Assembly (NCBI RefSeq): GCF_002906655.1
Contig: NZ_CP025794.1
Span: forward strand, 1,116,001-1,180,000
Direction: 5' to 3'
Source: Vibrio hyugaensis
GTDB lineage: Bacteria > Pseudomonadota > Gammaproteobacteria > Enterobacterales > Vibrionaceae
Length of the DNA: 64,000 nt
The position numbers were made by a program, and so were the translations under genes. How positions within the stretch are numbered: the first letter of the stretch is position 1; every line of letters begins with the position of its first letter. Below are positions 1-10,142 of this stretch, in pieces. The notes under the pieces were generated by a model, which worked only from the letters and a program-made list of their open reading frames with translations, was not told where the DNA came from and ran no database searches.

Positions 1-38
1 GCAAAGAAGCTATCAAGGGTATTAAGACTTGGGTCTAA
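1..38 (+). CDS. C-terminal tail of an unidentified protein, cut by the window edge
   Basis: An open frame entering from the left edge ends ...KEAIKGIKTWV with a TAA at 36-38. Only about 12 codons are visible, so the product cannot be named. It would converge on the lpoB-like gene on the other strand. It may be a chance frame. Confidence 0.3.
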   Translation, partial: KEAIKGIKTWV

Positions 39-114
39 TTGTTTCGCTTGTTGCCAAGAAAACCACGCCATTAATGACTTCTCCACTCAAGGTCGTAGGA
101 CCAAATAGAATCAA

Positions 115-705
115 TTAAAGACCAAATAGGCTCTTCGATTGCTCTTTACGGATTTCAGTTTCATCCGCCCATTCGATCAGACCAGTTTCTAGATCCATCA
201 AACGCATCGTCATTTTGTAATATACGTCTTTGTCGCTACCCGCATCTTTTACGATGCTAGAAAGGTTACCGTAAAGCATGTATTGCGCACCGACCATTTT
301 ACCGAACTGAATTGCCGTACTTTGGTTCACTAGCTCATCCGTATTTTGGAAGTTTAGTTGCTCACGAACTGACTCAACACGATCCATATCCACGAAACGG
401 AACTTACCTGAGTTCAACATCTTAGTAGAGATAGTGTCGGTGATAGACTCCGTATCGATGTGCTCACTTGTTTTGTTCTTGATGCGCTCAACAAATACGA
501 TAGGACGTTGGTCACGAGTAATTGCTGCCACTGAACCTGACATCATCATGCTGTCTACCATTTCGCCAGCAATTTTTTGTAGATCCGTCGAGCCGAAATC
601 GATGGTTGTAGTTTCAGTCGCTTGCGCATCACCGTAAGAGACTTTGTTTGAACAACCACCCAAAATGACGGCAAGACCTAAAAGAGCAATAATACTTTTT
701 TTCAT
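115..705 (-). CDS. lpoB: LpoB-like lipoprotein, activator of penicillin-binding protein 1b
   Basis: This 196-aa protein starts with a lipoprotein signal (MKKSIIALLGLAVILGGC, lipobox LGGC, Cys18). It continues as an LpoB/LPP20-like globular domain with recognisable segments such as RIKNKTSEHIDT and GAQYMLYGNL. Members of the family sit in the outer membrane and stimulate the bifunctional peptidoglycan synthase PBP1b. It is the last gene of a minus-strand cluster, hinT - COG3014 - ycfL - lpoB, which resembles the enterobacterial order hinT-ycfL-lpoB. The assignment rests on sequence character plus gene order. Direct PBP1b activation in this organism is inferred. Confidence 0.8.
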   Translation of the reverse strand: MKKSIIALLGLAVILGGCSNKVSYGDAQATETTTIDFGSTDLQKIAGEMVDSMMMSGSVAAITRDQRPIVFVERIKNKTSEHIDTESITDTISTKMLNSGKFRFVDMDRVESVREQLNFQNTDELVNQSTAIQFGKMVGAQYMLYGNLSSIVKDAGSDKDVYYKMTMRLMDLETGLIEWADETEIRKEQSKSLFGL

Positions 706-792
706 GAGAGTTCCTTAGTTTGTGTTTCATCCCAAGGCGTCTCCACCTTGGAAAAGCAGCAAGCTGCCTAAAATTATTTACCCAAAAGTGGG

Positions 793-1185
793 TTAGTTAT
801 CTTGTGCTTCGCGAATTTGTACACGGAATTGGGTACCGCTTGGATTCACTGTCACTTCTGACAGCGTCACTTGCTCAAATCCACGTACGATCATTTTTCG
901 CCAAGGGCCTGGCTTGGTGTTCACTTCCAACCCAGAATTGTCGTACCAGTAAAAACGATAAAGGATTTCTTGGTCACCTTTGTAGTTGCTACTTAGTTGT
1001 ACAACACCGCGTGGACGATCATCCACGAAAGTCGTCGTAATATTATCGACTAATAAACGACTGCCCATTACGTTATCGTGGAAGAATACTTTTTGTGTTT
1101 GGCCGTCAATTCGGATACCCGCGGTATTATCAGCGCACCCCGCTAAACCGATGATCATTACCAAGCCAATAAGCCATGCTTTCAT
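793..1185 (-). CDS. YcfL-family (DUF1425) lipoprotein
   Basis: The start is placed at the ATG at 1185. It is followed by a lipoprotein signal, MKAWLIGLVMIIGLAGC, with Cys17 as the acylated residue. A longer in-frame start exists upstream but would bury the signal peptide. The start codon overlaps the stop of the upstream COG3014 gene (TAATG), so the two are probably translationally coupled. The mature part is a small beta-rich domain of the YcfL family, whose role is unknown. Its neighbour lpoB suggests a job in envelope or peptidoglycan assembly (inference). Length is 130 aa. Confidence 0.75.
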   Translation of the reverse strand: MKAWLIGLVMIIGLAGCADNTAGIRIDGQTQKVFFHDNVMGSRLLVDNITTTFVDDRPRGVVQLSSNYKGDQEILYRFYWYDNSGLEVNTKPGPWRKMIVRGFEQVTLSEVTVNPSGTQFRVQIREAQDN

Positions 1186-2579
1186 TACAATCTCCCTAAT
1201 TGTTTGTGCCATACCGTTGAATGCGTTCCCTGTCGAGAAACCCAAACCAACGTTGTTTGCTGTGCTGGCACTTCGAATTGATACACCTGATCGCCAACGT
1301 TTAAGCTCTGCAGCCCCGGTTTCACGACTTTAGACGCCGTTTTGACCGTCCCAGGAAGCGTCTGCCAACTTCGGGTATCAGGTTGTTCTGTTAATGTGTT
1401 CCAAACATTGAAAAGAATGTTGCCGACATCGTCACCTTTTGCGGCTTCTTTGCGAATTCGGTCTTTCGCCCAAACACGAATGGCTTGACGGATCACGATG
1501 GTCGTTAAACGCTCATGCAAATCATTTTGCGCCATCGCATTCACATCCACTAACGTACTCGAAGGCAGTTTCTTGCCATTCAAAGCCACATCACCGAAAC
1601 GTTGTGTGCCACGTTTTGGGTAGTAAGGCAGTGCGAGTGAATAAATCGCACCGTCACCTCGGCTGTCATAAATCGGCAAGTCAATACGCCAACCTTGCAG
1701 AGCGTCTACCACGCCTTGCTCGTCTATCACGATCACGCGCCCTTGTGACTTACTCAGTCCTGAAGGCGCTTTGCCGTAACGTTTTTCCAGCATACGAAGA
1801 TCTTGACGCATACCGAGTTTTTTCGCGGCATACATTGTACTTTCAATCACTTGCTTGTTATCTGGCATCACAGCGAGCGCGCGACGATAGTCTACGTACG
1901 CACTGTTCAAATCTCGTGACGCTTCATAAAGCAAACCAGAAAGATAGAACAAGTAACCGTTTTGTACGGAGCTAAGCTTTTTACCGGCATCCGGATAGTT
2001 CGCAAGTACACTACCCAAGTTGGCAGACATACCTTGCTTCTTAAGATCCTTCTCTGCCTGCTTTAGTTCCTTTTCACGTGCTTTCTTTGCAGCTTCCTGA
2101 ACTTGATTGGCTCGGCGCATTTCAACCAAAGCTCCTTCAAGATCATTTTTCTGTAAGTAGTTAAGGCCTAAATACAAATGCAAAAAGCCGAGTTCATAGT
2201 CGGCTGGTTGGTATTCATTTAGATTGTCGTTAACGGCTAAAGAACCCACGCTGGTCGCCGTCTCCGTGACAGAAATCGTGGCACGGTCTTGTTGCTTACG
2301 TACTGCACGGTCGCTGTCTTCAAGCGAGCTCAAACTGGTTGGGTAATCTGCTGCAAGAAAAGAGATTCGGCCTTGCTCGAAATTACCAAGTATCTCGCCA
2401 CCTACATCGCTTGATTGAAGTTGCTCAGCTTTCGCGTATTCACCTGCAACCACCGCTTGGTAAACTTCTTTATTTTGGTCACTGTAATGACTGAACAGGT
2501 TGCCAGCGGATAAATTCGCACACCCTGTCGCGAGCAAGGTCCAGCTAATTAATCCGAATAGCTTCACACCATGTTTCAC
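1185..2579 (-). CDS. COG3014-family lipoprotein with TPR-like helical region
   Basis: The preferred start is the GTG at 2579. It has a GGAG ribosome-binding site 6 nt upstream and gives VKHGVKLFGLISWTLLATGC, a lipoprotein signal (lipobox ATGC). A longer frame opens at 2639 but places 20 extra residues before the signal. The middle of the 464-aa protein is helical and TPR-like, with LGLNYLQKNDLEGALVEMRRA and YLSGLLYEASRDLNSAYVDYRRAL. The C-terminal half is unassigned. It lies in the lpoB cluster and overlaps ycfL by 1 nt. Function is unknown; an envelope role is inferred from context. Confidence 0.7.
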   Translation of the reverse strand: MKHGVKLFGLISWTLLATGCANLSAGNLFSHYSDQNKEVYQAVVAGEYAKAEQLQSSDVGGEILGNFEQGRISFLAADYPTSLSSLEDSDRAVRKQQDRATISVTETATSVGSLAVNDNLNEYQPADYELGFLHLYLGLNYLQKNDLEGALVEMRRANQVQEAAKKAREKELKQAEKDLKKQGMSANLGSVLANYPDAGKKLSSVQNGYLFYLSGLLYEASRDLNSAYVDYRRALAVMPDNKQVIESTMYAAKKLGMRQDLRMLEKRYGKAPSGLSKSQGRVIVIDEQGVVDALQGWRIDLPIYDSRGDGAIYSLALPYYPKRGTQRFGDVALNGKKLPSSTLVDVNAMAQNDLHERLTTIVIRQAIRVWAKDRIRKEAAKGDDVGNILFNVWNTLTEQPDTRSWQTLPGTVKTASKVVKPGLQSLNVGDQVYQFEVPAQQTTLVWVSRQGTHSTVWHKQLGRL

Positions 2580-2652
2580 ATTTATCTCCACAAATGTGTC
2601 GTTCGAGGAATAAAGAAGTGGATGACGTTCTTCATCCACTTCCTTCTAAAGA

Positions 2653-3003
2653 TTAGCTCAATACCATAGGACCTAAAGGACGACCGCCCACTAGGTGCAT
2701 ATGAATATGATAGACTTCCTGACCGCCATGTGAGTTACAGTTTACGATTAAACGGTAACCGTCTTCTGCAATGCCTTCTTCTTTCGCTAGTTTTTTCGCT
2801 ACGGTGAACATGCGTCCCATCATTGCTTCATCATCCGCTTCCACATCATTTGTGGTTGGGATTAGCTTGTTTGGAATGATAAGGATGTGGCTTGGCGCAC
2901 GCGGATTAATGTCGCGAAATGCCGTCACTAGCTCATCTTGGTAAAGGACATCTGCTGGGATTTCTTTGCGAATAATTTTGCTAAAGATGGTTTCTTCCGC
3001 CAT
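2653..3003 (-). CDS. hinT: HIT-family purine nucleoside phosphoramidase HinT
   Basis: The 116-aa protein is a complete HIT-domain hydrolase. The catalytic histidine triad is visible as HIHMHLV near residues 97-103, and [12 protein letters not shown] lies in the N-terminal half. HinT enzymes cleave AMP-N phosphoramidates as cytoplasmic dimers. A GGAG-type ribosome-binding site precedes the ATG at 3003. The gene heads the hinT-COG3014-ycfL-lpoB cluster. Confidence 0.93.
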   Translation of the reverse strand: MAEETIFSKIIRKEIPADVLYQDELVTAFRDINPRAPSHILIIPNKLIPTTNDVEADDEAMMGRMFTVAKKLAKEEGIAEDGYRLIVNCNSHGGQEVYHIHMHLVGGRPLGPMVLS

Positions 3004-3238
3004 GGGTACTCCATTTTATAAGGTGTGTAACCTATTTAGTATGCGCTAAGCCAAAAGCGAGCTCAATAAAAAACAGTGTTCACTTAACATTATCAATATA
3101 ACTCGTGACGTTGAAGCTTTTTTTGTCGTGTGCGTCATAAAACGTGCGTCGCAAACTCAATACAATCCGATGAATTTTGTTACTTTTTTAAGACAATTCT
3201 TATTTACGTTGTCTATTTTTGGGAGAGGAAGCTCACTT

Positions 3239-5230
3239 ATGCGAGGTTCAGTAATTAAACGGATGTATGCAGGCTTCGCGCTGATCATCGTCCTTTTCGC
3301 GGTCACGATTGCCATTATGATGGGGGGCATGAATGATATTCACGGCAAATTTGAGACAGTATCTAAATCATCACTTCCACTGGTATCCCTATCCAACCAA
3401 ACCAGTGTCGAGCTACTTTCTGCGGACAAATCTTTCAAAGACTTCCTGACCACGGAGAATAAACAGCGCATGGATGAAATGCGTCAGGAGTTTGCTAAAT
3501 CTCAACAACGATTCGAAGGCACATTAGGCCAACTTGAAGTGGCCAGCCAAATCTACCCTTCCCTAGCAGAACCTTTTTCTCAGCTTAAAGAACTTGAGCA
3601 GAGCTACTTTACCGAAGCAAAGGAAGCAATGGACAACTACGAAGCGATGTTTGCGGCACAAGAAGAAGTGCAGAAGTCTTCTCGTCGTTTCCAAAAGCTC
3701 AACACCGAACTTTCCGTTGGTCTGAAAGAATACGTAGCCGATCAATCAAGCATCTCAGTCAAAGTGATGGCAAAAAGCTATTTCATTAAGCTAAAAGATG
3801 CAGAGGTGATCACATCGGACGCATTGGCTAGCTCAAATCCAGAGTTTGTGACTCAAGCCGTTGCGAAAAACCGTAAAGCGGTTACGCACCTGAATTACGC
3901 ATTTCGTGGATTGGTTACTCAGTTACCTGAGCTTAAAAAAGCCTTTGGTGATTCAGTGGATCAATTTACTCGAGACGTAGGCATGCGTGGTGGTGTATTA
4001 GACCAACACAACAACTACTTATCTGCTCGTTCTGCGCTGTACAACAATATCGCAAATCTAGCGACTAAAGTTGATTCAAGCATGTCGATTCTGGAGCAAT
4101 TTACAACAACAGCGACAGACAAATTGAATGAGTCTCTGACCGATGCAGGTGACATCTATTCTGCTGGTGTAACCAAAGCTATTGTGATTGCGGTGATTGT
4201 GGTTCTGTTTGCGACGGCTATCGGCTATCACATTGCACAAAGTGTACGTGAACCATTGACTCGTATCTTGAAGGTATTAGAAAGCTTGACCGAAGGTGAC
4301 ATGACGCAGCGCATCGATAACCGTTACAACAACGAGTTTAGCCGCGTGAGTGGTCACATTAATACGTTGGCAGACAGCCTGCACAACATTCTTGTGAAAT
4401 TAAATGACGCCTCAGATAACCTTGCATCTACCGCATCAACGAATGAACAAACTTCTTCTCAAGCGCAATCTAAATTGAATGCGCAGCGCGAGCAAACCGC
4501 GACCGTCGCAACCGCAATGACAGAGATGTCACATTCGGTGCAGGAAGTAGCGCAAAGTGCACAAGGCTCACTTGAAATGGTTCAGCGTGTAGAAACCGTC
4601 TCTGACCAAGGTCGAAATGTCATGAACAGCAACATTTCGACGATTAACCAACTTGAAACACGCTTGAACGAATCGGTGTCTGCCGTTTCTGAACTGCAAA
4701 AGATGAGTGGTCAAATCGGCTCGATTCTGGATGTGATTCGTAACATTGCCGAGCAGACCAACTTGCTTGCCCTAAATGCCGCAATTGAAGCTGCACGTGC
4801 CGGCGAACAAGGTCGTGGTTTTGCGGTCGTCGCAGATGAAGTTCGTGTGCTTGCCTCCAAGACCACACAATCGACAACTGAGATTGAGGCAATGATCAGT
4901 AACCTACAATCAAGTTCGCAATCCGCTAACCAAGTCATCCAAAGTTGCATGAGTGACATGGAAATGTCAGTAGAGCAAGCATCGAAAGCCAATAGTTCAA
5001 TGGAAGAAATCCAAGCGCTTATTATCGAAATCAGCCAAATGAGTACGCATATTTCTCAGGCGGCAGCAGAGCAAAGCGAGACGTCAGCTGACATTGCACG
5101 CAATATTGAAGACATCAACAGTATCGCAGATGAAAGCTACCATGCGATGTCGAGCATCGCTCAGACCAGCGAATCTTTAACCCAACTGGCTCATCAGCAA
5201 AACGAGTTAGTTCATCGATTTAAACTATAA
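3239..5230 (+). CDS. Methyl-accepting chemotaxis protein
   Basis: The start at 3239 is chosen because GGGAGAGG lies 9-16 nt upstream and the product (663 aa) then begins with [13 protein letters not shown] followed at once by the first membrane helix. The open frame extends 37 codons further upstream without a comparable signal. The layout is TM1 (about residues 12-32), a periplasmic helical sensor of about 280 residues, TM2 (about 313-332), HAMP, then the cytoplasmic signalling coiled coil. The highly conserved hairpin tip is intact ([17 protein letters not shown], then [12 protein letters not shown]). No PAS or Cache motif was recognised, so the ligand is unknown. Confidence 0.92.
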   Translation: MRGSVIKRMYAGFALIIVLFAVTIAIMMGGMNDIHGKFETVSKSSLPLVSLSNQTSVELLSADKSFKDFLTTENKQRMDEMRQEFAKSQQRFEGTLGQLEVASQIYPSLAEPFSQLKELEQSYFTEAKEAMDNYEAMFAAQEEVQKSSRRFQKLNTELSVGLKEYVADQSSISVKVMAKSYFIKLKDAEVITSDALASSNPEFVTQAVAKNRKAVTHLNYAFRGLVTQLPELKKAFGDSVDQFTRDVGMRGGVLDQHNNYLSARSALYNNIANLATKVDSSMSILEQFTTTATDKLNESLTDAGDIYSAGVTKAIVIAVIVVLFATAIGYHIAQSVREPLTRILKVLESLTEGDMTQRIDNRYNNEFSRVSGHINTLADSLHNILVKLNDASDNLASTASTNEQTSSQAQSKLNAQREQTATVATAMTEMSHSVQEVAQSAQGSLEMVQRVETVSDQGRNVMNSNISTINQLETRLNESVSAVSELQKMSGQIGSILDVIRNIAEQTNLLALNAAIEAARAGEQGRGFAVVADEVRVLASKTTQSTTEIEAMISNLQSSSQSANQVIQSCMSDMEMSVEQASKANSSMEEIQALIIEISQMSTHISQAAAEQSETSADIARNIEDINSIADESYHAMSSIAQTSESLTQLAHQQNELVHRFKL

Positions 5231-5273
5231 GAGCAGCATCGACAGTTAACAGATTTTTTGCAACCAACTGTAT

Positions 5274-5310
5274 AAGGGCGACTTTTTATTGAAGTCGCCC
5301 TTGTTTTTTA
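5274..5310 (+). terminator. Rho-independent terminator of the chemoreceptor gene
   Basis: AAGGGCGACTT and AAGTCGCCCTT form an 11-bp stem with a 7-nt loop, followed by GTTTTTTAT. It lies 44 nt after the stop codon. Confidence 0.85.
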
Positions 5311-5395
5311 TGAGCCTTGTCTACATATGGTTAATATGGCTTGCTCATCCCTTTTCTTTTCTCTTTTCGAGCAAGCCAAATAAGAAGGAAAATCT

Positions 5396-6556
5396 ATGGC
5401 TGTTCATGTTGGTATTATCGACCAAGACCCAGTGAGATTGGTCACTCCTCTTTTGGATAATCGCACTGTTAGCACACATATCGTCTTCATCGGCGACAAA
5501 AGCCAATCTGATATGTACGAGCGACTGAGTGCCGTGTTGGAGCAGCGAGAAATTACTTCTGAATTTTTTGAAATTCCTTCTGTTGTAAACACTTCTCTTA
5601 TTAAGCAATCGATCCATAAATTGGCAAAAGACCTCCATGATAGAGGTGAAGAAGTAAAACTGAATGCAAGTTGTGGCCTTCGTCACCGACTGCTTTCTGT
5701 GTATGAAGTTTTCCGTACGTACCGCTGGCCAATCTTTGTCGTTGAGCCAAACAGCGACAAACTTTGCTGGCTGTATCCTGATGGTAAAGAAGACACGCAA
5801 GTTGAAGACCACATCACCATCTCTGATTACCTGACTATCTTCGGTGCGCGCGGTGAATTCCACCACGTCGATCTGCCTCCTCAACTAGACCAAAAACTTT
5901 ATGAACTGGGTGAGCGTTGGGCTTCTAATGCGCTAGAACTTGGTCCTGGACTGGCGACGCTTAACTATCTTGCGACGACATGTCGTAAAGAACAAAAGTT
6001 AGATGTAGAGCTTTCTGAGAAGCAGCAAGGCTACCGTGAATTGAATATGCTTCTGACTGATTTGGTGGAAGCAGAAATTGCAACCTATGAAAATGGGGTT
6101 CTCACCTTTATCGATGAAGATGCTCGTCGCTTCTCAAATGGTGAATGGTTAGAAACGTTAGTTCACAGCACTGTGAAGCAAATCCAAGACACGATGCCGA
6201 CTATTCAAGACCGATCGTTGAACGTTCAGGTTTATCGCAAACTCGGCGAAAGCGAAGTTCGTAACGAGCTTGATGTTGCGACTGTGGTGAACAACAAGTT
6301 ACACATCATCGAATGTAAAACTAAAGGCATGCGTGATGATGGCGATGATACCTTGTACAAATTGGAGTCATTGCGCGACCTTCTAGGTGGTCTGCAAGCT
6401 CGTGCCATGCTGGTCAGCTTCCGTCCACTGCGTCATAACGACATCACACGTGCTGAAGACTTAGGGTTGGCGCTTATTGGCCCAGACGAGCTGAAAGATC
6501 TCAAAACTCACCTAAGTGCTTGGTTTGAAGCCGCTGGTGGTTCTGACGAAATCTAA
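5396..6556 (+). CDS. DUF1887 (Card1/Can2-related) CARF plus PD-(D/E)XK nuclease protein, stand-alone
   Basis: The 386-aa protein matches the VC1899 type of DUF1887. An N-terminal Rossmann-like CARF domain carries LNASCGLRHRL at about residues 89-99, in the position of the nucleotide-binding loop. A middle winged-helix-like region follows. The C-terminal nuclease fold has NELDVATVVNNKL and then IIECKT (acidic residues near 292-294, E306-x-K308), which is an intact PD-(D/E)XK active site. Relatives Card1 and Can2 are cyclic-oligoadenylate-activated nucleases of type III CRISPR systems. No type III genes are in this window, so the activator here is unknown. A GAAGGA ribosome-binding site precedes the ATG. 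It is monocistronic between two terminators. Confidence 0.85.
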   Translation: MAVHVGIIDQDPVRLVTPLLDNRTVSTHIVFIGDKSQSDMYERLSAVLEQREITSEFFEIPSVVNTSLIKQSIHKLAKDLHDRGEEVKLNASCGLRHRLLSVYEVFRTYRWPIFVVEPNSDKLCWLYPDGKEDTQVEDHITISDYLTIFGARGEFHHVDLPPQLDQKLYELGERWASNALELGPGLATLNYLATTCRKEQKLDVELSEKQQGYRELNMLLTDLVEAEIATYENGVLTFIDEDARRFSNGEWLETLVHSTVKQIQDTMPTIQDRSLNVQVYRKLGESEVRNELDVATVVNNKLHIIECKTKGMRDDGDDTLYKLESLRDLLGGLQARAMLVSFRPLRHNDITRAEDLGLALIGPDELKDLKTHLSAWFEAAGGSDEI

Positions 6557-6578
6557 TCGTCGATATAGATCAAAAATC

Positions 6579-6607
6579 AAAAAAAGCAGCCTCGAGCTGC
6601 TTTTTTA
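6579..6607 (+). terminator. Terminator of the DUF1887 gene
   Basis: AAAAAGCAGC and GCTGCTTTTT form a 10-bp stem with a 5-nt loop, followed by further T residues. Confidence 0.85.
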
Positions 6608-6654
6608 TTGCGTCAGATTTGTTGTTTGAATACTCAGACAAAACTGCCAGATAG

Positions 6655-6683
6655 AAAAAACCAGAGGCGAACCTCTGGTTTTT
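6655..6683 (-). terminator. Terminator of udp
   Basis: An AAAAACCAGAGG / CCTCTGGTTTTT stem-loop with a 4-nt loop lies 34-60 nt after the udp stop on the minus strand and ends in a T run. Confidence 0.85.
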
Positions 6684-6716
6684 CCCGTTTGTTTAAATGC
6701 CAACTAACCGTTGTGC

Positions 6717-7475
6717 TTAAAGCATCTTACGCGCTGCTTCTACTACAACTTTAATTGAGCGAGCTTCCGTTTCTTTCAGCGTTGCATGATCTGGAATCTC
6801 TTTTTGTGTACGGTTGATGATAACACCCGCCACACAACCTGCTTTCAAGCCAGAGCTTGCACACATGGTTAGCAGTGTTGCTGACTCCATTTCGAAGTTC
6901 AGAACGCCCATGTCTTGCCACTCTTGCATAGAACCTTGGAAACGCTTAACAACACGGCCAGAGAATGTGTCGTAACGCTCTTGACCAGGGTAGAAAGTGT
7001 CACTTGAAGCAGTCACGCCCATATGAACGGTTGCACCAGACTCTTCAACAGCAGCTTTCATTGCTGTTGCAATTTCGAAGTCTGCTACTGCTGGGAACTC
7101 CATTGGAGCAAAGTGTAGGCTCGCGCCGTCTAGACGAACAGAACCTGTCGTAACAATCATGTCACCTACATTTACGTGTGGCTGGATTGCACCAGTAGTA
7201 CCAACACGTAGGAAAGTGCGAACGCCAAGCTGCGCTAGTTCTTCTACTGCGATAGACGTAGATGGACCGCCGATACCTGTAGAACAAACCACAACAGGTT
7301 TACCGTCTAGCTCTGCACGGTATAGCGTGTATTCACGGTGACTTGCTAGAAATACTGGGTTTTCCATTTCTTCTGCGATTTTTTGTACGCGTGCAGGATC
7401 GCCTGGAATGATTGCTAGAGTCGCACCATTAAGATCCGCTTCAGTAACACCTAAATGGAATACAGCTTGAGACAT
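6717..7475 (-). CDS. udp: Uridine phosphorylase
   Basis: Start at 7475: an AAGGAG sequence precedes [15 protein letters not shown], while the longer open frame to 7595 has no family similarity. The 252-aa length is typical. Diagnostic segments are [15 protein letters not shown] (phosphate site), [16 protein letters not shown], and [12 protein letters not shown] (the ribose-binding E-M-E region). It converts uridine and phosphate to uracil and ribose-1-phosphate in the pyrimidine salvage pathway. The upstream region carries a CRP-type site, consistent with the known cAMP-CRP/CytR control of udp in enterobacteria and vibrios. Confidence 0.95.
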   Translation of the reverse strand: MSQAVFHLGVTEADLNGATLAIIPGDPARVQKIAEEMENPVFLASHREYTLYRAELDGKPVVVCSTGIGGPSTSIAVEELAQLGVRTFLRVGTTGAIQPHVNVGDMIVTTGSVRLDGASLHFAPMEFPAVADFEIATAMKAAVEESGATVHMGVTASSDTFYPGQERYDTFSGRVVKRFQGSMQEWQDMGVLNFEMESATLLTMCASSGLKAGCVAGVIINRTQKEIPDHATLKETEARSIKVVVEAARKML

Positions 7476-7570
7476 AAGTCGCTCCTTGTTGTGGCTTATT
7501 TTGTAAGCAATAAGCTCATTAGTAAGTTGTTGGGTACAGATGCACTGTAGCGAACCTTTTACCAACATAG

Positions 7571-7586
7571 AGTGATCATAATCACA
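7571..7586. promoter_or_regulatory. CRP-type operator upstream of udp
   Basis: AGTGA-TCATAA-TCACA matches the CRP consensus TGTGA-N6-TCACA except for the first base. It lies about 96 nt upstream of the udp start codon. A second partial match (TTTTGATCACACTT) lies near 7628. Confidence 0.65.
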
Positions 7587-7724
7587 ATGAAACAATGTAA
7601 TAAACTTACACTTTCAAATAAAAACGGTTTTGATCACACTTTGAAAGCCATAAAGCTATTGTGTTGCATAATAAACAGTGACTCTTCAATTAAATCATTC
7701 AGGAAAATGATTTCAATCATACAA

Positions 7725-7757
7725 ATACAAAAGCCCGAGGCGAATCCACCTCGGGCT
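7725..7757 (-). terminator. Terminator of the zntA-like gene
   Basis: AGCCCGAGG (7732-7740) pairs with CCTCGGGCT (7749-7757). On the minus strand it is followed by TTTTGTATTTG. Confidence 0.8.
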
Positions 7758-7783
7758 AATAATTAATCGATTAGATCGTGAAA

Positions 7784-10093
7784 TTACTTTACTTGTTTGG
7801 ACTCGAATCGAAGCAATCTCAAAGCATTTAGAGTCACCAAGGCCGTAGCACCACTGTCAGCTAGTACCGCAACCCATAGGCCTGTAATACCTAACAAACT
7901 AGTCACTAAGAACACCCCTTTTAAACCCAAAGCCAAAGCAACGTTCTGACGAATGTTATTTAATGTTGCGCGTGATAGCTCAATCATGGCTGGCAGTTCC
8001 ACCAAGCGGTTGTGAGTCAGCGCAGCATCTGCAGTCTCTAAGGCAACGTCTGTACCGCCTCCCATGGCAATACCAATGCTGGATGCTTTCATTGCTGGGG
8101 CATCATTAATACCGTCACCAACCATTGCAACCGTGTGCTGCGCAGAAATTTCTTCGACATAATGGACTTTGTCGGCAGGCAGTAAACTCGCCTTGTAATC
8201 GAGACCAATTTGGTTCGCAATCGCTTCAGCACTGCGTGGGTTATCACCGGTTAGCATAACAGATGAAATACCCAGTTGTTTCAAAGCCGCAACCGCTTGC
8301 TGAGCATCTTGACGTAACGTATCTTGCCACGCAATCAGACCAATAACTTGAGAGTCATGGCGAGCAACAACCACTGTTTTACCCTGCCCTTCAAGCTCAA
8401 GTACACGATCTTCGACTTCTTTATTCAACTTGAATTCGGCTTTAGAAGGTGCAATCACTTGAACCACTTTGCCATCGACTAAGCCAGTCACACCAGAACC
8501 TACCTGCGCAGTTTTGTCAGTGGCTTCCGGAATCATCACGCCTTGGTCTTGAGCTTTGTTCACCAGTGAAATCGCTAGCGGATGGCTTGAACCGATTTCA
8601 ATCGATGCTGTTAGGCTCAATAGCTGCTCATCAGTCACACCTATCGCAACCACATCGGTCACTTGAGGTTTACCTTGTGTCAATGTACCTGTTTTGTCGA
8701 ACGCAACGGACTCAACACGTCCCAACAGTTCCAATGCTGCACCACCTTTGATGAGGGCGCCTCGTTTTGCTGCCGCTGCTAAACCAGAAGTAATCGCCGC
8801 AGGTGTCGAGATAACTAACGCACATGGACAAGCAATCAATAGTAACGCTAAGCCTCGGTATACCCATGTTTCCCAAGGCTGAGCAAACAGCAATGGTGGT
8901 GTGATAATGACAAGTAGCGACACCAACATCATCAAAGGAGTGTACCAACGGCTGAACTTATCTAAGAAGCGTTCTAGTGGAGCTTTGCGTGATTCCGCTT
9001 CTTCGATCAAATGAAGAATTCGGTCAATCGCGTTTTCACCTTGGCGAGATGTCACTTGAATTTGCACGACTTTGTCGACAACCACAGCGCCAGCCATGAT
9101 TTTCCCACCTTCAATGTGTTCAACTGGTAGCGATTCACCGGTAAGAGCACTTTCATCAAAGCTTGCGGCTTGATTGATAAGAACACCGTCAGCAGGCATA
9201 CGACCACCCGGTGCCACTTCAATCACGTCACCCGGCTGAAGTTGAGAAGCAGGGACTTCTTTACGCTCTCCGTTCACAATCAAAGTCGTGTTTTCTGGCA
9301 CTAAATCCATCAGAGCCTGAACACCGCTACGAGCACGGGAGGATGCATATGCTTCTAACTTTTCACCAATAAGGAAAAGCAATAGCACCATCGCAGCTTC
9401 TGCGGTTTCACCAAGATACAGCGCACCTAAAGCCGCCACACTCATGAGCGTCTCGATAGCAAAGGGCGTACCACTGCGTGCGAGTTTGAAAGCTTTCATT
9501 GCCACTGGGTATAGACCCAACAAACAGGTCAAGGTAAACAACCACGTGCTCAGCATCGGATTAACGTCCGAAATAAGACCGGCAAATGCCATCGCACCTG
9601 CAATAGAAAGTATCTGAGCATTGTCTTTGATGATACCTAACCAACCCTTCTTCTCAGCTTTTGGCTTTGGAGCATCGGTCGAAGACAGTGGGAATCCTGT
9701 TTGTTGTGAGATTTGTTCAATCACAGGCGCAAGAGCGCGATTGTCAAAATCAACCACCAGCTTTTCCGTCGCAAACAAGACTTTGGCCTTGAGTACACCG
9801 TCTATAGAAGAAACGGCTTTTTCAAGCTTTTGGGCACAGGCAGGGCAATCCATGCCAGACACCAACCAGCTATGGCGAATGGAGGTTTCTATGGGTTCGG
9901 CAGGGCCTTCTTCATCAGCAGGGTCATTACTACAACCACCACTGCTGCTGCAACATGACTCTTCTGAAGCCATAACACTGGCTTGAGTGATATTTAAGGT
10001 TGGTTTTGTTGGTGCGGAACAAGACTCCGTAGCACCTATTGCCACCGCAGATTTGATTTTGCCTGATTGGCAACCTTGATGTTTATTACACAT
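7784..10093 (-). CDS. zntA: ZntA-like heavy-metal (Zn/Cd/Pb) P1B-type ATPase
   Basis: The 769-aa protein is a complete P1B ATPase. Cys-rich N-terminal stretches (MCNKHQGC, EESCCSSSGGCS) precede an HMA domain with GMDCPACAQKLEKAV. Then come membrane helices, the TGES actuator loop (ALTGESLPVE), the transport motif CPC (IACPCALVIS), the phosphorylation site DKTGTLTQG, and the hinge VGDGINDAPAM. CPC with a downstream HMA-poor C-terminus fits the Zn2+/Cd2+/Pb2+ exporter group rather than the copper exporters. An AAGGAAAG ribosome-binding site precedes the ATG. The promoter carries a MerR-family operator, so induction by metal is expected. Confidence 0.9.
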   Translation of the reverse strand: MCNKHQGCQSGKIKSAVAIGATESCSAPTKPTLNITQASVMASEESCCSSSGGCSNDPADEEGPAEPIETSIRHSWLVSGMDCPACAQKLEKAVSSIDGVLKAKVLFATEKLVVDFDNRALAPVIEQISQQTGFPLSSTDAPKPKAEKKGWLGIIKDNAQILSIAGAMAFAGLISDVNPMLSTWLFTLTCLLGLYPVAMKAFKLARSGTPFAIETLMSVAALGALYLGETAEAAMVLLLFLIGEKLEAYASSRARSGVQALMDLVPENTTLIVNGERKEVPASQLQPGDVIEVAPGGRMPADGVLINQAASFDESALTGESLPVEHIEGGKIMAGAVVVDKVVQIQVTSRQGENAIDRILHLIEEAESRKAPLERFLDKFSRWYTPLMMLVSLLVIITPPLLFAQPWETWVYRGLALLLIACPCALVISTPAAITSGLAAAAKRGALIKGGAALELLGRVESVAFDKTGTLTQGKPQVTDVVAIGVTDEQLLSLTASIEIGSSHPLAISLVNKAQDQGVMIPEATDKTAQVGSGVTGLVDGKVVQVIAPSKAEFKLNKEVEDRVLELEGQGKTVVVARHDSQVIGLIAWQDTLRQDAQQAVAALKQLGISSVMLTGDNPRSAEAIANQIGLDYKASLLPADKVHYVEEISAQHTVAMVGDGINDAPAMKASSIGIAMGGGTDVALETADAALTHNRLVELPAMIELSRATLNNIRQNVALALGLKGVFLVTSLLGITGLWVAVLADSGATALVTLNALRLLRFESKQVK

Positions 10094-10142
10094 AATTCAC
10101 TTTCCTTATTGGTGATAAGTCTTTATCTACCGTAAAGAATAA

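Noticed and set aside
1185..1245. Longer N-terminus for the YcfL-type lipoprotein
   Set aside because: It would put 20 residues before a clear lipoprotein signal; the ATG at 1185 is coupled to the upstream stop.
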